A stretch of DNA of 64,000 nt from Marisa cornuarietis (Eukaryota > Mollusca > Gastropoda > Architaenioglossa > Ampullariidae): assembly GCA_004794655.1 (NCBI GenBank), contig SMMW01000640.1, forward strand, positions 1 through 64,000. The letters are read 5' to 3'. The notes beneath the pieces were generated by a model. It was given only the letters and a program-made list of their open reading frames with translations. It did not search any database and was not told where the DNA came from. Shown here in pieces: positions 45,033 through 58,042 of this stretch; the stretch's first letter is position 1; each line of letters begins with the position of its first letter. The translations under genes and the position numbers were made by a program.

Positions 45033-46387
45033 GGTGAAATAGTATGTCTGGCCGTTGTTCTGATAGTTGTAGTGAAATAGTATGTCTGGTCGTTGTTCTG
45101 ATAGTTGTAGTGAAATAGTATGTCTGGCCGTTGTTCTGATAGTTGTAGTCAAATAGTATGTCTGGCCATTGCTCTAATAGTTGTAGTGAAATAGTATGTT
45201 TGGCCGTTGTTCTGATAGTTGTAGTGAAATAGTATGTCTGGCCATTGTTCTGATAGTTGTAGTCAAATAGTATGTCTGGCCGTTGTTCTGATAGTTGTAG
45301 TGAAATAGTATGTCTGGCCGTTGTTCTGATAGTTGTAGTGAAATAGTATGTCTGGCCGTTGTTCTGATAGTTGTAGTCAAATAGTATGTCTGGCCGTTGT
45401 TCTGATAGTTGTAGTCAAATAGTATGTCTGGCCGTTGTTCTGATAGTTGTAGTCAAATAGTATGTCTGGCCATTGCTCTAATAGTTGTAGTGAAATAGTA
45501 TGTTTGGCCGTTGTTCTGATAGTTGTAGTCAAATAGTATGTCTGGCCATTGCTCTAATAGTTGTAGTCAAATAGTATGTCTGGCCATTGTTCTGATAGTT
45601 GTAGTCAAATAGTATGTCTGGCCGTTGTTCTGATAGTTGTAGTGAAATAGTATGTCTGGCCGTTGTTCTGATAGTTGTAGTGAAATAGTATGTCTGGCCG
45701 TTGTTCTGATAGTTGTAGTCAAATAGTATGTCTGGCCATTGTTCTGATAGTTGTAGTCAAATAGTATGTCTGGCCATTGTTCTGATAGTTGTAGTGAAAT
45801 AGTATGTCTGGCCGTTGTTCTGATAGTTGTAGTCAAATAGTATGTCTGGCCATTGTTCTGATAGTTGTAGTCAAATAGTATGTCTGGCCGTTGTTCTGAT
45901 AGTTGTAGTCAAATAGTATGTCTGGCCGTTGTTCTGATAGTTGTAGTGAAATAGTATGTCTGGCCGTTGTTCTGATAGTTGTAGTCAAATAGTATGTCTG
46001 GCCGTTGTTCTGATAGTTGTAGTCAAATAGTATGTCTGGCCATTGTTCTGATAGTTGTAGTCAAATAGTATGTCTGGCCGTTGTAGTTGTAGTGAAATAG
46101 TATGTCTGGCCGTTGTTCTGATAGTTGTAGTCAAATAGTATGTCTGGCCATTGTTCTGATAGTTGTAGTGAAATAGTATGTCTGGCCGTTGTTCTGATAG
46201 TTGTAGTCAAATAGTATGTCTGGCCGTTGTTCTGATAGTTGTAGTCAAATAGTATGTCTGGCCATTGTTCTGATAGTTGTAGTGAAATAGTATGTCTGGC
46301 CGTTGTTCTGATAGTTGTAGTCAAATAGTATGTCTGGCCGTTGTTCTGATAGTTGTAGTCAAATAGTATGTCTGGCCGTTGTTCTGA
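45033..46387. repeat. Minisatellite, 38-bp unit, about 35 copies
   Basis: Units share GTATGTCTGGCCGTTGTTCT and GATAGTTGTAGT, with GAAATA/CAAATA and CCGTTG/CCATTG alternatives scattered between copies. Confidence 0.97.
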
Positions 46388-47109
46388 CACTCGTAAGAAG
46401 CGGGTGTCTGTGTGCACGTGCGTGTTGACTGCTTGTGCGTGGGTTAGCCTGTTCGCTCCAATGTCTCCGTCATCCTTTCGGGCTTTAGATTATTTTCCTC
46501 CATGTATAGTTTCCTAATGTTGCCATATTTGTTTGTCTCCTCATTGCGTGGCCATGTTTGTTGTCTTGTCCATATTTATGCTTCCTGTTTGTTTGTTTGC
46601 TTGTTTGTTTGTTACTGGCGATGATTGGATACAGCGATGACTAACGGTGATGAGGGCAGTTAGTGGGAAGTCGGTTTTCCTCCTCTACAATCGCTTCCTC
46701 AGCAGACTGCAGGACTAGGAGATGGCATGTGGAGACCCACTCCTCCTGTCTATGTTGACTTTTTTGTTTCCAGCGCTTTCTCTCCGCCATGAAGCCGACA
46801 AAGCATCCACATGTTAGCACAGTTGCCATGGTGATAGTTACTGACGTCACTCGGCGTCAGTCGTTGCCAAGGAAAGGTTGAAAATGAACAAGCCTGACTA
46901 AAAAAAAAGGGTGACTGCCTTGGTGCTAAGAATACTTGGTTGCCGCATAATGTAGCATCTGGAGATTCCTTTGCCTCGCTTTAATTCTTGCTTCCTCTCC
47001 TGCAGCTGTCACGAGCAGTAGTCACCGCTGCCAGGTCTCAACACGTCGCTTTCTTTAGTCTCACGTGACACCCTAGCAACGTGTGAGGGTATTGCAAAAA
47101 TGGGCACGT
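46388..47109. other. No gene recognised
   Basis: Contains a GTTTGTTTG microsatellite (46587-46611), a CRE-like TGACGTCA (46842-46849) and a minus open frame at 46641-46838 with a short hydrophobic stretch followed by ERKRWKQKSQ. No family is recognised. Confidence 0.4.
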
Positions 47110-48050
47110 GACTTACTGTGAATATCATGTTAACACAGTGATACCGTGTGAGCACAGAGTGTGGTAAACATCATGTGACCATGTGATGAACTGTCATGTT
47201 AACATGTGATGTAGTATAATGTGAACACCGTATGAACATGTGTGAGCACAGAGTGTGGTAAACATCATGTGAACATGTGATGAACTGTCATGTTAACATG
47301 TGATGTAGTATAATGTGAACACCGTGTGACATAGAGCGCTGTATCATGCTGACACCGTGTGAGCACAGAGTGTGGTAAACATCATGTGAACATGTGATGA
47401 ACTGTCATGTTAACATGTGATGTAGTATAATGTGAACACCGTGTGACATAGAGCGCTGTATCATGCTGACACCGTGTGAGCACAGAGTGTGGTAAACATC
47501 ATGTGAACATGTGATGAACTGTCATGTTAACATGTGATGTAGTATAATGTGAACACCGTGTGACATAGAGCGCTGTATCATGCTGACACCGTGTGAGCAC
47601 AGAGTGTGGTAAACATCATGTGAACATGTGATGTACTGTGATGTGAACGCATGGTGTAGTTTCATGTGAACACCGTGTGACATAGAGCGCTGTTTCATGC
47701 TGACACCGTGTGAGCACAGAGTGTAGAAAACATCCTGGGAACGTGTGATGTTTTGTCATATGAACATGTGATGTACTGTCATGTGATCATGTGATGGAGT
47801 GTAATATGAACATGTGATGTGTTGTGATATTAGCATGTCATGTAGTGTCATGTGAACATTTGACGCACTGTCATGTGAACATGTCATGTAGTGTCATGTA
47901 AATATGTCATGTAGTGTTATGTGTACAAGTAATGTCGCGTCATATGAACATGTGATTAAAGTATCATGTGAACACCGTGTGAAAAAAGTTCTGTATCATG
48001 CTGACACTGTATGAGCATAGACTGTAGTATCATGTCAACATAGAGTGCAC
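47110..48050. repeat. Compound minisatellite, about 117-bp higher-order unit
   Basis: A block with GAGCACAGAGTGTGGTAAAC and CATAGAGCGCTGTATCATGC repeats about four times (starts near 47242, 47358, 47476, 47592). It is made of smaller CATGTGAACATGTGATG units that continue in degraded form to the right. Confidence 0.92.
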
Positions 48051-48227
48051 TTTGATGCGATGAGACATGAGCCTGTCACTTGCTGTATCATGGGATGTCA
48101 CGTGACCTGTCTCTCACTGTATCTCTCTTTGATACGCAGAGTCGGCGTCTGCGCACAAAATGTGACATGTCACTATCACTGTCAATACCTGACGATCACG
48201 TCACCTGTAAACAGGAAACCCTCTTCA

Positions 48228-50403
48228 CGGCTGACATCCACAGTTCACTACCGGCGTGTAGTCTTAGTGACATCCACACTTCACTACCGGCGTGTAGTCT
48301 TAGTGACATATACAGTTCACTACCGGCGTGTAGTCTTAGTGACATCCACACTTCACCACCGGCGTGTAGTCTTAGTGACATCTACAGTTCACTACTGGCG
48401 TGTAGTCTTAGTGACATCCACACTTCACTACCGGCGTGTAGTCTTAGTGACATCCACAGTTCACTACCGGCGTGTAGTCTTAGTGACATCCACACTTCAC
48501 TACCGGCGTGTAGTCTTAGTGACATCCACACTTCACTACTGGCGTGTAGTCTTAGTGACATCCACACTTCACCACCGGCGTGTAGTCTTAGTGACATCTA
48601 CAGTTCACTACTGGCGTGTAGTCTTAGTGACATCCACACTTCACCACCGGCGTGTAGTCTTAGTGACATCTACAGTTCACTACTGGCGTGTAGTCTTAGT
48701 GACATCTACAGTTCACTACCGGCGTGTAGTCTTAGTGACATCTACAGTTCACTACCGGCGTGTAGTCTTAGTGACATCCACACTTCACTACTGGCGTGTA
48801 GTCTTAGTGACATCCACACTTCACTACCGGCGTGTAGTCTTAGTGACATCTACAGTTCACTACCGGCGTGTAGTCTTAGTGACATCTACAGTTCACTACT
48901 GGCGTGTAGTCTTAGTGACATCTACAGTTCACTACCGGCGTGTAGTCTTAGTGACATCCACACTTCACTACCGGCGTGTAGTCTTAGTGACATCCACACT
49001 ACCGGCGTGTAGTCTTAGTGACATCTACAGTTCACTACCGGCGTGTAGTCTTAGTGACATGACATCCACACTTCACTACCGGCGTGTAGTCTTAGTGACA
49101 TCTTCACAGTTCACATCCACTGGCGTGTAGTCTTAGTGACATCTACAGTTCACTACTGGCGTGTAGTCTTAGTGACATCTACAGTTCACTACCGGCGTGT
49201 AGTCTTAGTGACATCTACAGTTCACTACTGGCGTGTAGTCTTAGTGACATCTACAGTTCACTACCGGCGTGTAGTCTTAGTGACATCCACAGTTCACTAC
49301 CGGCGTGTAGTCTTAGTGACGTCTACAGTTCACTACAGGCGTGTAGTCTTAGTGACATCCACACTTCACTACCGGCGTGTAGTCTTAGTGACATCCACAG
49401 TTCATTTCCGCGTGTAGTCTTACTGACATTCACACTTCACTACCGGCGTGTAGTCTTAGTGACATCTACAGTTCACTACTGGCGTGTAGTCTTAGTGACA
49501 TCTACAGTTCACTACCGGCGTGTAGTCTTAGTGACATCTACAGTTCACTACTGGCGTGTAGTCTTAGTGACATCTACAGTTCACTACCGGCGTGTAGTCT
49601 TAGTGACATCCACAGTTCACTACCGGCGTGTAGTCTTAGTGACATCTACAGTTCACTACCGGCGTGTAGTCTTAGTGACATCCACACTTCACCACCGGCG
49701 TGTAGTCTTAGTGACATCCACACTTCACTACCGGCGTGTAGTCTTAGTGACATCCACACTTCACTACCGGCGTGTATTCTTAGTGACATCTACAGTTCAC
49801 TACCGGCGTGTAGTCTTAGTGACATCCACAGTTCATTTCCGCGTGTAGTCTTAGTGACATCCACACTTCACTACCGACGTGTAGTCTTAGTGACATCCAC
49901 AGTTCACTACCGGCGTGTAGTCTTAGTGACATCCACACTTCACTACCGGCGTGTAGTCTTAGTGACATCTACAGTTCACTACCGGCGTGTAGTCTTAGTG
50001 ACATCCACACTTCACTACCGGCGTGTAGTCTTAGTGACATCTACAGTTCACTACTGGCGTGTAGTCTTAGTGACATCCACACTTCACTACCGGCGTGTAG
50101 TCTTAGTGACATCCACAGTTCACTACCGGCGTGTAGTCTTAGTGACATCCACACTTCACTACCGGCGTGTAGTCTTAGTGACATCTACAGTTCACTACAG
50201 GCGTGTAGTCTTAGTGACATCTACAGTTCACTACAGGCGTGTAGTCTTAGTGACATCCATAGGTCACTACCGGCGTGTAGTCTTAGTTTCATCTACAGTT
50301 CACTACCGGCGTGTAGTCTTAGTGACATCTACAGTTCACTACCGGCGTGTAGTCTTAGTGACATCCACAGTTCACTACCGGCGTGTAGTCTTAGTGACAT
50401 TCG
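48228..50403. repeat. Minisatellite, 36-bp unit, about 60 copies
   Basis: Units share TTCACTACCGGCGTGTAGTC and TTAGTGACATC with two-state positions (CCACACTTC/CTACAGTTC, CTACC/CTACT). A larger segment ending in the marker TTCATTTCCGCGTG (49403 and 49825) is duplicated. The unit is twelve codons long, so long frames stay open on both strands; they are repeat translations. Confidence 0.97.
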
Positions 50404-51140
50404 CCGTGGACAGCTGAGTACGAACCCAGGAGCTTCCAACTGTCAGATTCAATACGGAAGCTCACCTGTGAGAGGTACTACACATCTTCCCTGTGGTAGC
50501 CACTACACAAGTTTATCTGGAAGCTTCTTCTCCCTTTCATAAATTTGGTAAGGAAACCATTGACCTTTCCCTGTACCCCACACAAATATGTTGTGAAGAG
50601 AAAGTAAGGCCGCCATCCTGACCAGTTTAGTCTGCAGTGAAGGTGGCTGTCGTTGCTGCTGGCCATGGCGCTGTACTCACTGCTGTCAATGTCCTTGTTG
50701 ACGGTTACTGGAAGACAGTTATTGTGACTACCGTGGTTCAAACCCGACATACTTCTGACTGCAGTGCGATAACAACTGACAAGTGGTTTACTTCTGACTG
50801 CAGTCCGGTTGTTTGTCAACAGTAAGAGGTTTCTGTGGCTGATGTTTGTTTGCCCTTTATCACTACCATCACTACCATCACTACCGTCACTTGCAACAAC
50901 GGCTGATGTTATCGTCATTCCGCGAAACTTAATTAATACCACATAAAAATATGCAGCTATAAGATCCAGAGCACAGATTAACATGGACAGAGGGAGATGG
51001 AGGCTTGTTTCTCATTTCCGTCTGCTTGGCCGCCGAGTATTGGGAGACTTTTATTTTAATCAGCAAGATGGAGAAGGAGCCATCTGTCACCAAACAGCGG
51101 GACATGGCAGGGGCGGTGAGCACCTTTGCCTGTCTTCGTG
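50404..51140. other. Unique sequence with one unrecognised open frame
   Basis: The minus strand is open from 50984 to 50478 (168 codons, with a GSDGSDGSDKG stretch from an ACT/ATC triplet repeat). No domain, signal peptide or splice edge is recognisable, and a frame this long can arise by chance in a window this size. Confidence 0.25.
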
Positions 51141-51142
51141 CT

Positions 51143-51143
51143 T

Positions 51144-51197
<54 letters not shown>

Positions 51198-51377
51198 AAG
51201 AGACGGAGAGAGTTATCAGACGAGAAAAAGATCGCATGTGCGTGTGTTTGTGTGTGTGTGTGAAAGAGAGAGAAAGAGAAATAAAAATATAGACATTAGG
51301 CGAGAAGAAGATCGCGTGTGTATGTGTGTGTCAGAAAGAGAAATAGAAAGAGAGAGAGCAGGCGAGAAGAAAATTGC

Positions 51378-51452
<75 letters not shown>
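51143..51452. repeat. GT/GA microsatellites in an about 65-bp triplication
   Basis: Three successive blocks each contain a GT run, a GA-rich run and AGGCGAGAAGAAGATCGC or a near copy (at about 51218, 51299, 51360). The last GT run is about 70 bases long. Confidence 0.9.
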
Positions 51453-51455
<3 letters not shown>

Positions 51456-51739
51456 ACAATGTACAACAAACTGTGTGGGATAATCAGCAGCAATTTCCTG
51501 TCGTTTCCTCGAAGAATGTCTTCATTCAGGGGCGATCACTCACAGCTGTGAAGTTACTCCCCCTCTGAGCGGTGGTGCGTGCGGTGAACACTGACACAGT
51601 TTCAAAGTAGGTGAGGGACTCAAAACAAACTTACCAATTTCTTGCATTTATTCATTTAATAAGATCAGCAAATGCAATGAGCGCCTGTTAAAAGCTGGTC
51701 AATGCATGTAAAAGGTCAACATGGATGGAAAGAAAGAAC
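51453..51739. other. No gene recognised
   Basis: Unique sequence between repeats. No supported feature. Confidence 0.45.
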
Positions 51740-53522
51740 GGCAGCCATAGTTTAATACCAAACATCAGCTATAGTTTGATACCAAACATCAGCTATAGTT
51801 TGACAACAAACATCAGCTATAGTTTGATACCAAACATCAGCTATAGTTTGACAACAAACATCAGCTATAGTTTGATACCAAACATCAGCTATAGTTTGAT
51901 ACCAAACATCAGCTATAGTTTGATACCAATCATCAGCTATAGTTTGACAACAAACATCAGCTATAGTTTGACAACAAACATCAGCTATAGTTTGACAACA
52001 AACATCAGCTATAGTTTGATACCAAACATCAGCTATAGTTTGATACCAAACATCAGCTATAGTTTGATACCAATCATCAGCTATAGTTTGACAACAAACA
52101 TCAGCTATAGTTTGACAACAAACATCAGCTATAGTTTGATAACAAACATCAGCTATAGTTTGACAACAAACATCAGCTATAGTTTCACAACAAACATCAG
52201 CTATAGTTTGATAACAAACATCAGCTATAGTTTGATACCAAACATCAGCTATAGTTTGATACCAAACATCAGCTATAGTTTGACAACAAACATCAGCTAT
52301 AGTTTGACAACAAACATCAGCTATAGTTTGACAACAAACATCAGCTATAGTTTGACAACAAACATCAGCTATAGTTTGATAACAAACATCAGCTATAGTT
52401 TGATACCAAACATCAGCTATAGTTTCACAACAAACATCAGCTATAGTTTGATAACAAACATCAGCTATAGTTTGATAACAAACATCAGCTATAGTTTCAC
52501 AACAAACATCAGCTATAGTTTCACAACAAACATCAGCTATAGTTTGACAACAAACATCAGCTATAGTTTGATAACAAACATCAGCTATAGTTTGATAACA
52601 AACATCAGCTATAGTTTGACAACAAACATCAGCTATAGTTTGATAACAAACATCAGCTATAGCTTGATAACAAACATCAGCTATAGTTTGATACAATACA
52701 TCAGCTATAGTGTGACAACAAACATCAGCTATAGTTTGACAACAAACATCAGCTATAGTTTGATACCAAACATCAGCTATAGTTTGATACCAAACATCAG
52801 CTATAGTTTGACAACAAACATCAGCTATAGTTTGACAACAAACATCAGCTATAAATTGACAACAATCATCAGCTATAGTTTGATACCAAACATCAGCTAT
52901 AGTTTGATACCAAACATCAGCTATAGTTTGATACCAAACATCAGCTATAGTTTGACAACAAACATCAGCTATAGTTTGACAACAAAAATCAGCTATAGTT
53001 TGATAACAAACATCAGCTATAGTTTGATAACAAACATCAGCTATAGTTTGATACCAAACATCAGCTATAGTTTCACAACAAACATCAGCTATAGTTTGAT
53101 AACAAACATCAGCTATAGTTTGACAACAAACATCAGCTATAGTTTGACAACAAACATCAGCTATAGTTTGATAACAAACATCAGCTATAGTTTGACAACA
53201 AACATCAGCTATAGTTTGATACCAAACATCAGCTATAGTTTCACAACAAACATCAGCTATAGTTTGACAACAAACATCAGCTATAGTTTGATACCAAACA
53301 TCAGCTATAGTTTGATAACAAACATATAGTTTGATAACAAACATCAGCTATAGTTTGATAACAAACATCAGCTATAGTTTGATACCAAACATCAGCTATA
53401 GTTTCACAACAAACATCAGCTATAGTTTGATAACAAACATCAGCTATAGTTTGATAACAAACATCAGCTATAGTTTGATAACAAACATCAGCTACAGTTT
53501 GATAACAAAGGTCAGCCAGGGT
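51740..53522. repeat. Minisatellite, 24-bp unit, about 74 copies
   Basis: Units share CATCAGCTATAGTTTGA. The following six bases take a few states (CAACAA, TACCAA, TAACAA), and CACAAC is a variant after TTT. Length is constant at 24 except for one short unit at 53325. Eight codons per unit keep frames of more than 500 codons open on both strands. Confidence 0.98.
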
Positions 53523-54115
53523 TTGATGATTGATAAGATGTGTAAAGAAAGCCAAGTGATACGAAACTAACCTTATTTGTAACAGAAAGAGAACAGCAGT
53601 AAGTAGATTAAGATATATATATATATATATAAACAAGAAATAACTACAAAGCTTTTATTTCAATAAAGAAGCGCCACCACAAAAATGATATAATACTTTT
53701 TATTTTAAAGCTTTTCATTTGTATAATAACATAAATGATGTACATATGTCAGACTGTATATGATATATGATATATATATATATGATTGTACGCCTGTGTA
53801 CATATTTCAGACTGTATATGATTGATATATATATATATATATATATATGATTGTACGCCTGTGTATATTGTAATCAGCAAAGTTCTTCGTTGTTTGGTTT
53901 AAACAATCGACAAACATCAAGACTTTCTGCTCTAATTCTGGAGTAGGCAGCACGTGTATATCTGTCCCTTCCCTCTCCATACATACATACACACAAAATG
54001 CATGTGCATATACAGACACACATACATGCATTCACAAATATACATACACGCATGCACTACTACGTACATTCTCATGTGCACTCGTGTATTTACACATCTA
54101 CAGAAAGCGATGTTT
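53523..54115. other. No gene; (TA)n runs
   Basis: AT-rich with TA runs at 53612-53630, 53768-53783 and 53825-53848. A block with GATTGTACGCCTGTGTA is present twice (53784, 53849). Confidence 0.6.
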
Positions 54116-54149
54116 CTCACTCACTCACTCACTCACTCACTCACTCACG
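54116..54149. repeat. (CTCA)n microsatellite
   Basis: About eight perfect tetramers. Confidence 0.95.
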
Positions 54150-54250
54150 TACAGACCACTCATTACGCAGACTTACCAACACGCACGCATGTGACAGTAT
54201 TTCATACACGTGTAAACAAGAGATAGTCTAAATACTTGCTACATCTCTGA

Positions 54251-54932
54251 GAAACGTGTGATAACAAACAGCTGTTTATTGTGATGACTGTGATAACTCA
54301 CACAGCTGCTCATTGTGATGACTGTGATAACAAACAGCTGTTTATTGTGATGACTGTGATAACTCACACAGCTGCTCATTGTGATGACTGTGATAACAAA
54401 CAGCTGTTTATTGTGATGACTGTGATAACTCACACAGCTGCTCATTGTGATGACTGTGATAACTCACACAGCTGCTCATTGTGATGACTGTGATAACTCA
54501 CAGAGCTGCTCATTGTGATGACTGTGATAACTCACACAGCTGCTCATTGTGATGACTGTGATAACTCACACAGCTGCTCATTGTGATGACTGTGATAACT
54601 CACACAGCTGCTCATTGTGATGACTGTGATAACTCACACAGCTGCTCATTGTGATGACTGTGATAACTCACACAGCTGCTCATTGTGATGACTGTGATAA
54701 CTCACACAGCTGCTCATTGTGATGACTGTGATAACTCACACAGCTGCTCATTGTGATGACTGTGATAACTCACACAGCTGCTCATTGTGATGACTGTGAT
54801 AACTCACACAGCTGCTCATTGTGATGACTGTGATAACTCACACAGCTGCTCATTGTGATGACTGTGATAACTCACACAGCTGCTCATTGTGATGACTGTG
54901 ATAACTCACACAGCTGCTCATTGTGATGTTTA
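54251..54932. repeat. Minisatellite, 34/32-bp unit, about 20 copies
   Basis: Units share TTGTGATGACTGTGATAAC. At the left, ACAAACAGCTGTTTA and TCACACAGCTGCTCA types alternate three times as 66-bp dimers; from about 54450 only the second type remains. Confidence 0.97.
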
Positions 54933-55139
54933 CACCAGCACTTGCCGAACAAATGGCATGAGAAACACAAACACAACTAGAACTTAACCCCGCCTCAACA
55001 GCATACAGAGAGTTAATGTGTGTGAGACAGACGTGATGACGACATGAGCACGGGGCTAAGATGGTTGATTCACGTAATTACCATGACAACACCACAATAT
55101 TAACCTGCTTAATCAGAGTTTTGATCACGTGAACAGTAC

Positions 55140-57672
55140 TTGACGTCCAGTATCCTGCAGTCACAGGCCGTTACTTGTACAGCAGTGTACGTGAAGTATC
55201 CTGCAGTCACAGGCCGTTACTTGTACAGCAGTGTACGTGAAGTATCCTGCAGTCACTGGCCGTTACTTGTACAGCAGTGTACGTGAAGTATCCTGCAGTC
55301 ACTGGCCGTTACTTGTACAGCAGTGTACGTGAAGTATCCTGCAGTCACAGGCCGTTACTTGTACAGCAGTGTACGTGAAGTATCCTGCAGTCACAGGCCG
55401 TTACTTGTACAGCAGTGTACGTGAAGTATCCTGCAGTCACAGGCCGTTACTTGTACAGCAGTTAACGTGAACTATCCTGCAGTCTCTGGCCGTTACTTGT
55501 ACCAAAGTCTGCCTGAAGTATCCTGCAATCAGAGGCCGTTATTTCTACAGCAGTGTACGTGAAGTATCCTGCAGTCTCTGGCCATTACTTGTACAGCAGT
55601 GAACGTGAAGTATCCTGCAGTCACTGGCTGTTACTTGTACAGCAGTGTACGTGAAGTATCCTGCAGTCACTGGCCCTTACTTGTACAGGCAGTGTACGTG
55701 AAGTATCCTGCAGTCACTGGCCGTTATTTCTACAGCAGTGTACGTGAAGTATCCTGCAGTCACTGGCTGTTACTTGTACAGCAGTGTACGTGAAGTATCC
55801 TGCAGTCACAGGCCGTTACTTGTACAGCAGTGTACGTGAAGTATCCTGCAGTCACTGGCTGTTACTTGTACAGCAATGTACGTTAAGTATCCTGCAGTCA
55901 CTGACCGCTGCTTGTACAGCAGTGTACGTGAAGTATCCTGCAGTCACTTGCTGTTACTTGTACAGCAGTGTACGTGAAGTATCCTGCAGTCACTGGCCGT
56001 TACTTGTACAGCAGTGTACGTGAAGTATCCTGCAGTCACTGGCCGCTGCTTGTACAGCAGTGTACGTGAAGTATCCTGCAGTCACTGGCCGCTGCTTGTA
56101 CAGCAGTGGACGTGAAGTATCCTGCAGTCTCTGGCCGTTACTTGTACAGCAGTGTACGTGAAGTATCCTGCAGTCGCAGGCCGTTACTTCTACAGCAGTG
56201 TACGTGAAGTATCCTGCAGTCACAGGCCGTTACTTGTGTACAGTACAGTGGCCGTTACTTGTACAGCAGTGTACGTGAAGTATCCTGCAGTCACAGGCCG
56301 TTACTTGTACAGCAGTGTACGTGAAGTATCCTGCAGTCACAGGCCGTTACTTGTACAGCAGTGTACGTGAAGTATCCTGCAGTCACAGGCCGTTACTTGT
56401 ACAGCAGTTAACGTGAACTATCCTGCAGTCTCTGGCCGTTACTTGTACCAAAGTCTGCCTGAAGTATCCTGCAATCAAAGGCCGTTATTTCTACAGCAGT
56501 GTACGTGAAGTATCCTGCAGTCTCTGGCCATTACTTGTACAGCAGTGAACGTGAAGTATCCTGCAGTCACTGGCTGTTACTTGTACAGCAGTGTACGTGA
56601 AGTATCCTGCAGTCACTGGCCCTTACTTGTACAGCAGTGTACGTGAAGTATCCTGCAGTCACTGGCCGTTACTTCTACAGCAGTGTACGTGAAGTATCCT
56701 GCAGTCACTGGCTGTTACTTGTACAGCAGTGTACGTGAAGTATCCTGCAGTCACAGGCCGTTACTTGTACAGCAGTGTACGTGAAGTATCCTGCAGTCAC
56801 TGACCGCTGCTTGTACAGCAGTGTACGTGAAGTATCCTGCAGTCACTGACCGCTGCTTGTACAGCAGTGTACGTGAAGTATCCTGCAGTCACTGGCTGTT
56901 ACTTGTACAGCAGTGTACGTTAAGTATCCTGCAGTCACTGGCTGTTACTTGTACAGCAGTGTACGTGAAGTATCCTGCAGTCACTGGCCGCTGCTTGTAC
57001 AGCAGTGAACGTGAAGTATCCTGCAGTCACTGGCCGTTACTTGTACAGCAGTGTACGTGAAGTATCCTGCAGTCACTGACCGCTGCTTGTACAGCAGTGT
57101 ACGTGAAGTATCCTGCAGTCACTGGCTGTTACTTGTACAGCAGTGTACGTTAAGTATCCTGCAGTCACTGGCTGTTACTTGTACAGCAGTGTACGTGAAG
57201 TATCCTGCAGTCACTGGCCGCTGCTTGTACAGCAGTGTACGTGAAGTATCCTGCAGTCACTGGCCGTTACTTGTACAGCAGTGTACGTGAAGTATCCTGC
57301 AGTCACTGGCCGCTGCTTGTACAGCAGTGTACGTGAAGTATCCTGCAGTCACTGGCCGCTGCTTGTACAGCAGTGTACGTGAAGTATCCTGCAGTCACTG
57401 GCCGCTGCTTGTACAGCAGTGTACGTGAAGTATCCTGCAGTCACTGGCCGCTGCTTGTACAGCAGTGTACGTGAAGTATCCTGCAGTCACTGGCCGCTGC
57501 TTGTACAGCAGTGTACGTGAAGTATCCTGCAGTCACTGGCCGCTGCTTGTACAGCAGTGGACGTGAAGTATCCTGCAGTCTCTGGCCGTTACTTGTACAG
57601 CTGTGTAGGTGAAGTATCCTGCAGTCGCAAGCCGTTATTTCTACAGCAGTGTACGTGAAGTATCCTGCAGTC
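55140..57672. repeat. Minisatellite, 46-bp unit, about 55 copies
   Basis: Units share CAGTGTACGTGAAGTATCCT and GCAGTCACTGGCCGTTACTT. A set of marker units (TTAACGTGAACTATCC, ACCAAAGTCTGCCTG) occurs at 55462 and again at 56408, so a block of about 946 bp has been duplicated. GGCCGCTGCTTG units dominate the right part. Confidence 0.97.
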
Positions 57673-58042
57673 AGCTTCATGACATGTCACGCATGGACAT
57701 GGAGCACGTGACTGACCAGAATAGTCATGGCAGTGCTATACAAGTACCGCTGCTACGTCAAAACACAACTTTTACAGCTTAATTAGAACTTGTGTACATC
57801 ACAACGACCAGACATTCAACGAGGAGTTTTATGAAGAGCTACCAGTTATTTCGTTCTAACCGTCCAATCCACATCCAAAAGAAAGTATTTAAAATTTATT
57901 TTCCATCACTTAAAACTGACTATTGAATAGGCCGCCAGCAGATACAAGGCTGGCAAGTGGTCACAACTTCAGCAGCTATTCTTCTACAGATGACATCGCA
58001 AGCACATCACTTTCTGTCAGTTAAAGACAAACGCGAGCACCC
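57673..58042. other. No gene recognised
   Basis: Unique sequence between arrays. Confidence 0.5.

Noticed and set aside
46641..46838. Minus-strand frame with a hydrophobic stretch followed by ERKRWKQKSQ, as a receptor membrane segment
   Set aside because: The hydrophobic stretch is short and interrupted by polar residues, no adjoining extracellular or kinase/phosphatase exon is seen, and an in-frame stop lies directly upstream.
48045..50417. Long Arg/Val/Ser-rich frames of 187-361 codons
   Set aside because: They follow from the 36-bp repeat with no stop in three frames. No signal peptide, domain or splice structure is present.
51725..53344. Open frames of more than 500 codons on both strands
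   Set aside because: They are translations of the 24-bp minisatellite, whose unit is a whole number of codons; both strands are open and there is no unique sequence.
51740..53522. Regular 24-bp repeats that might suggest a CRISPR array
   Set aside because: There are no spacers: units are directly tandem, the host is an animal, and no cas gene is present.
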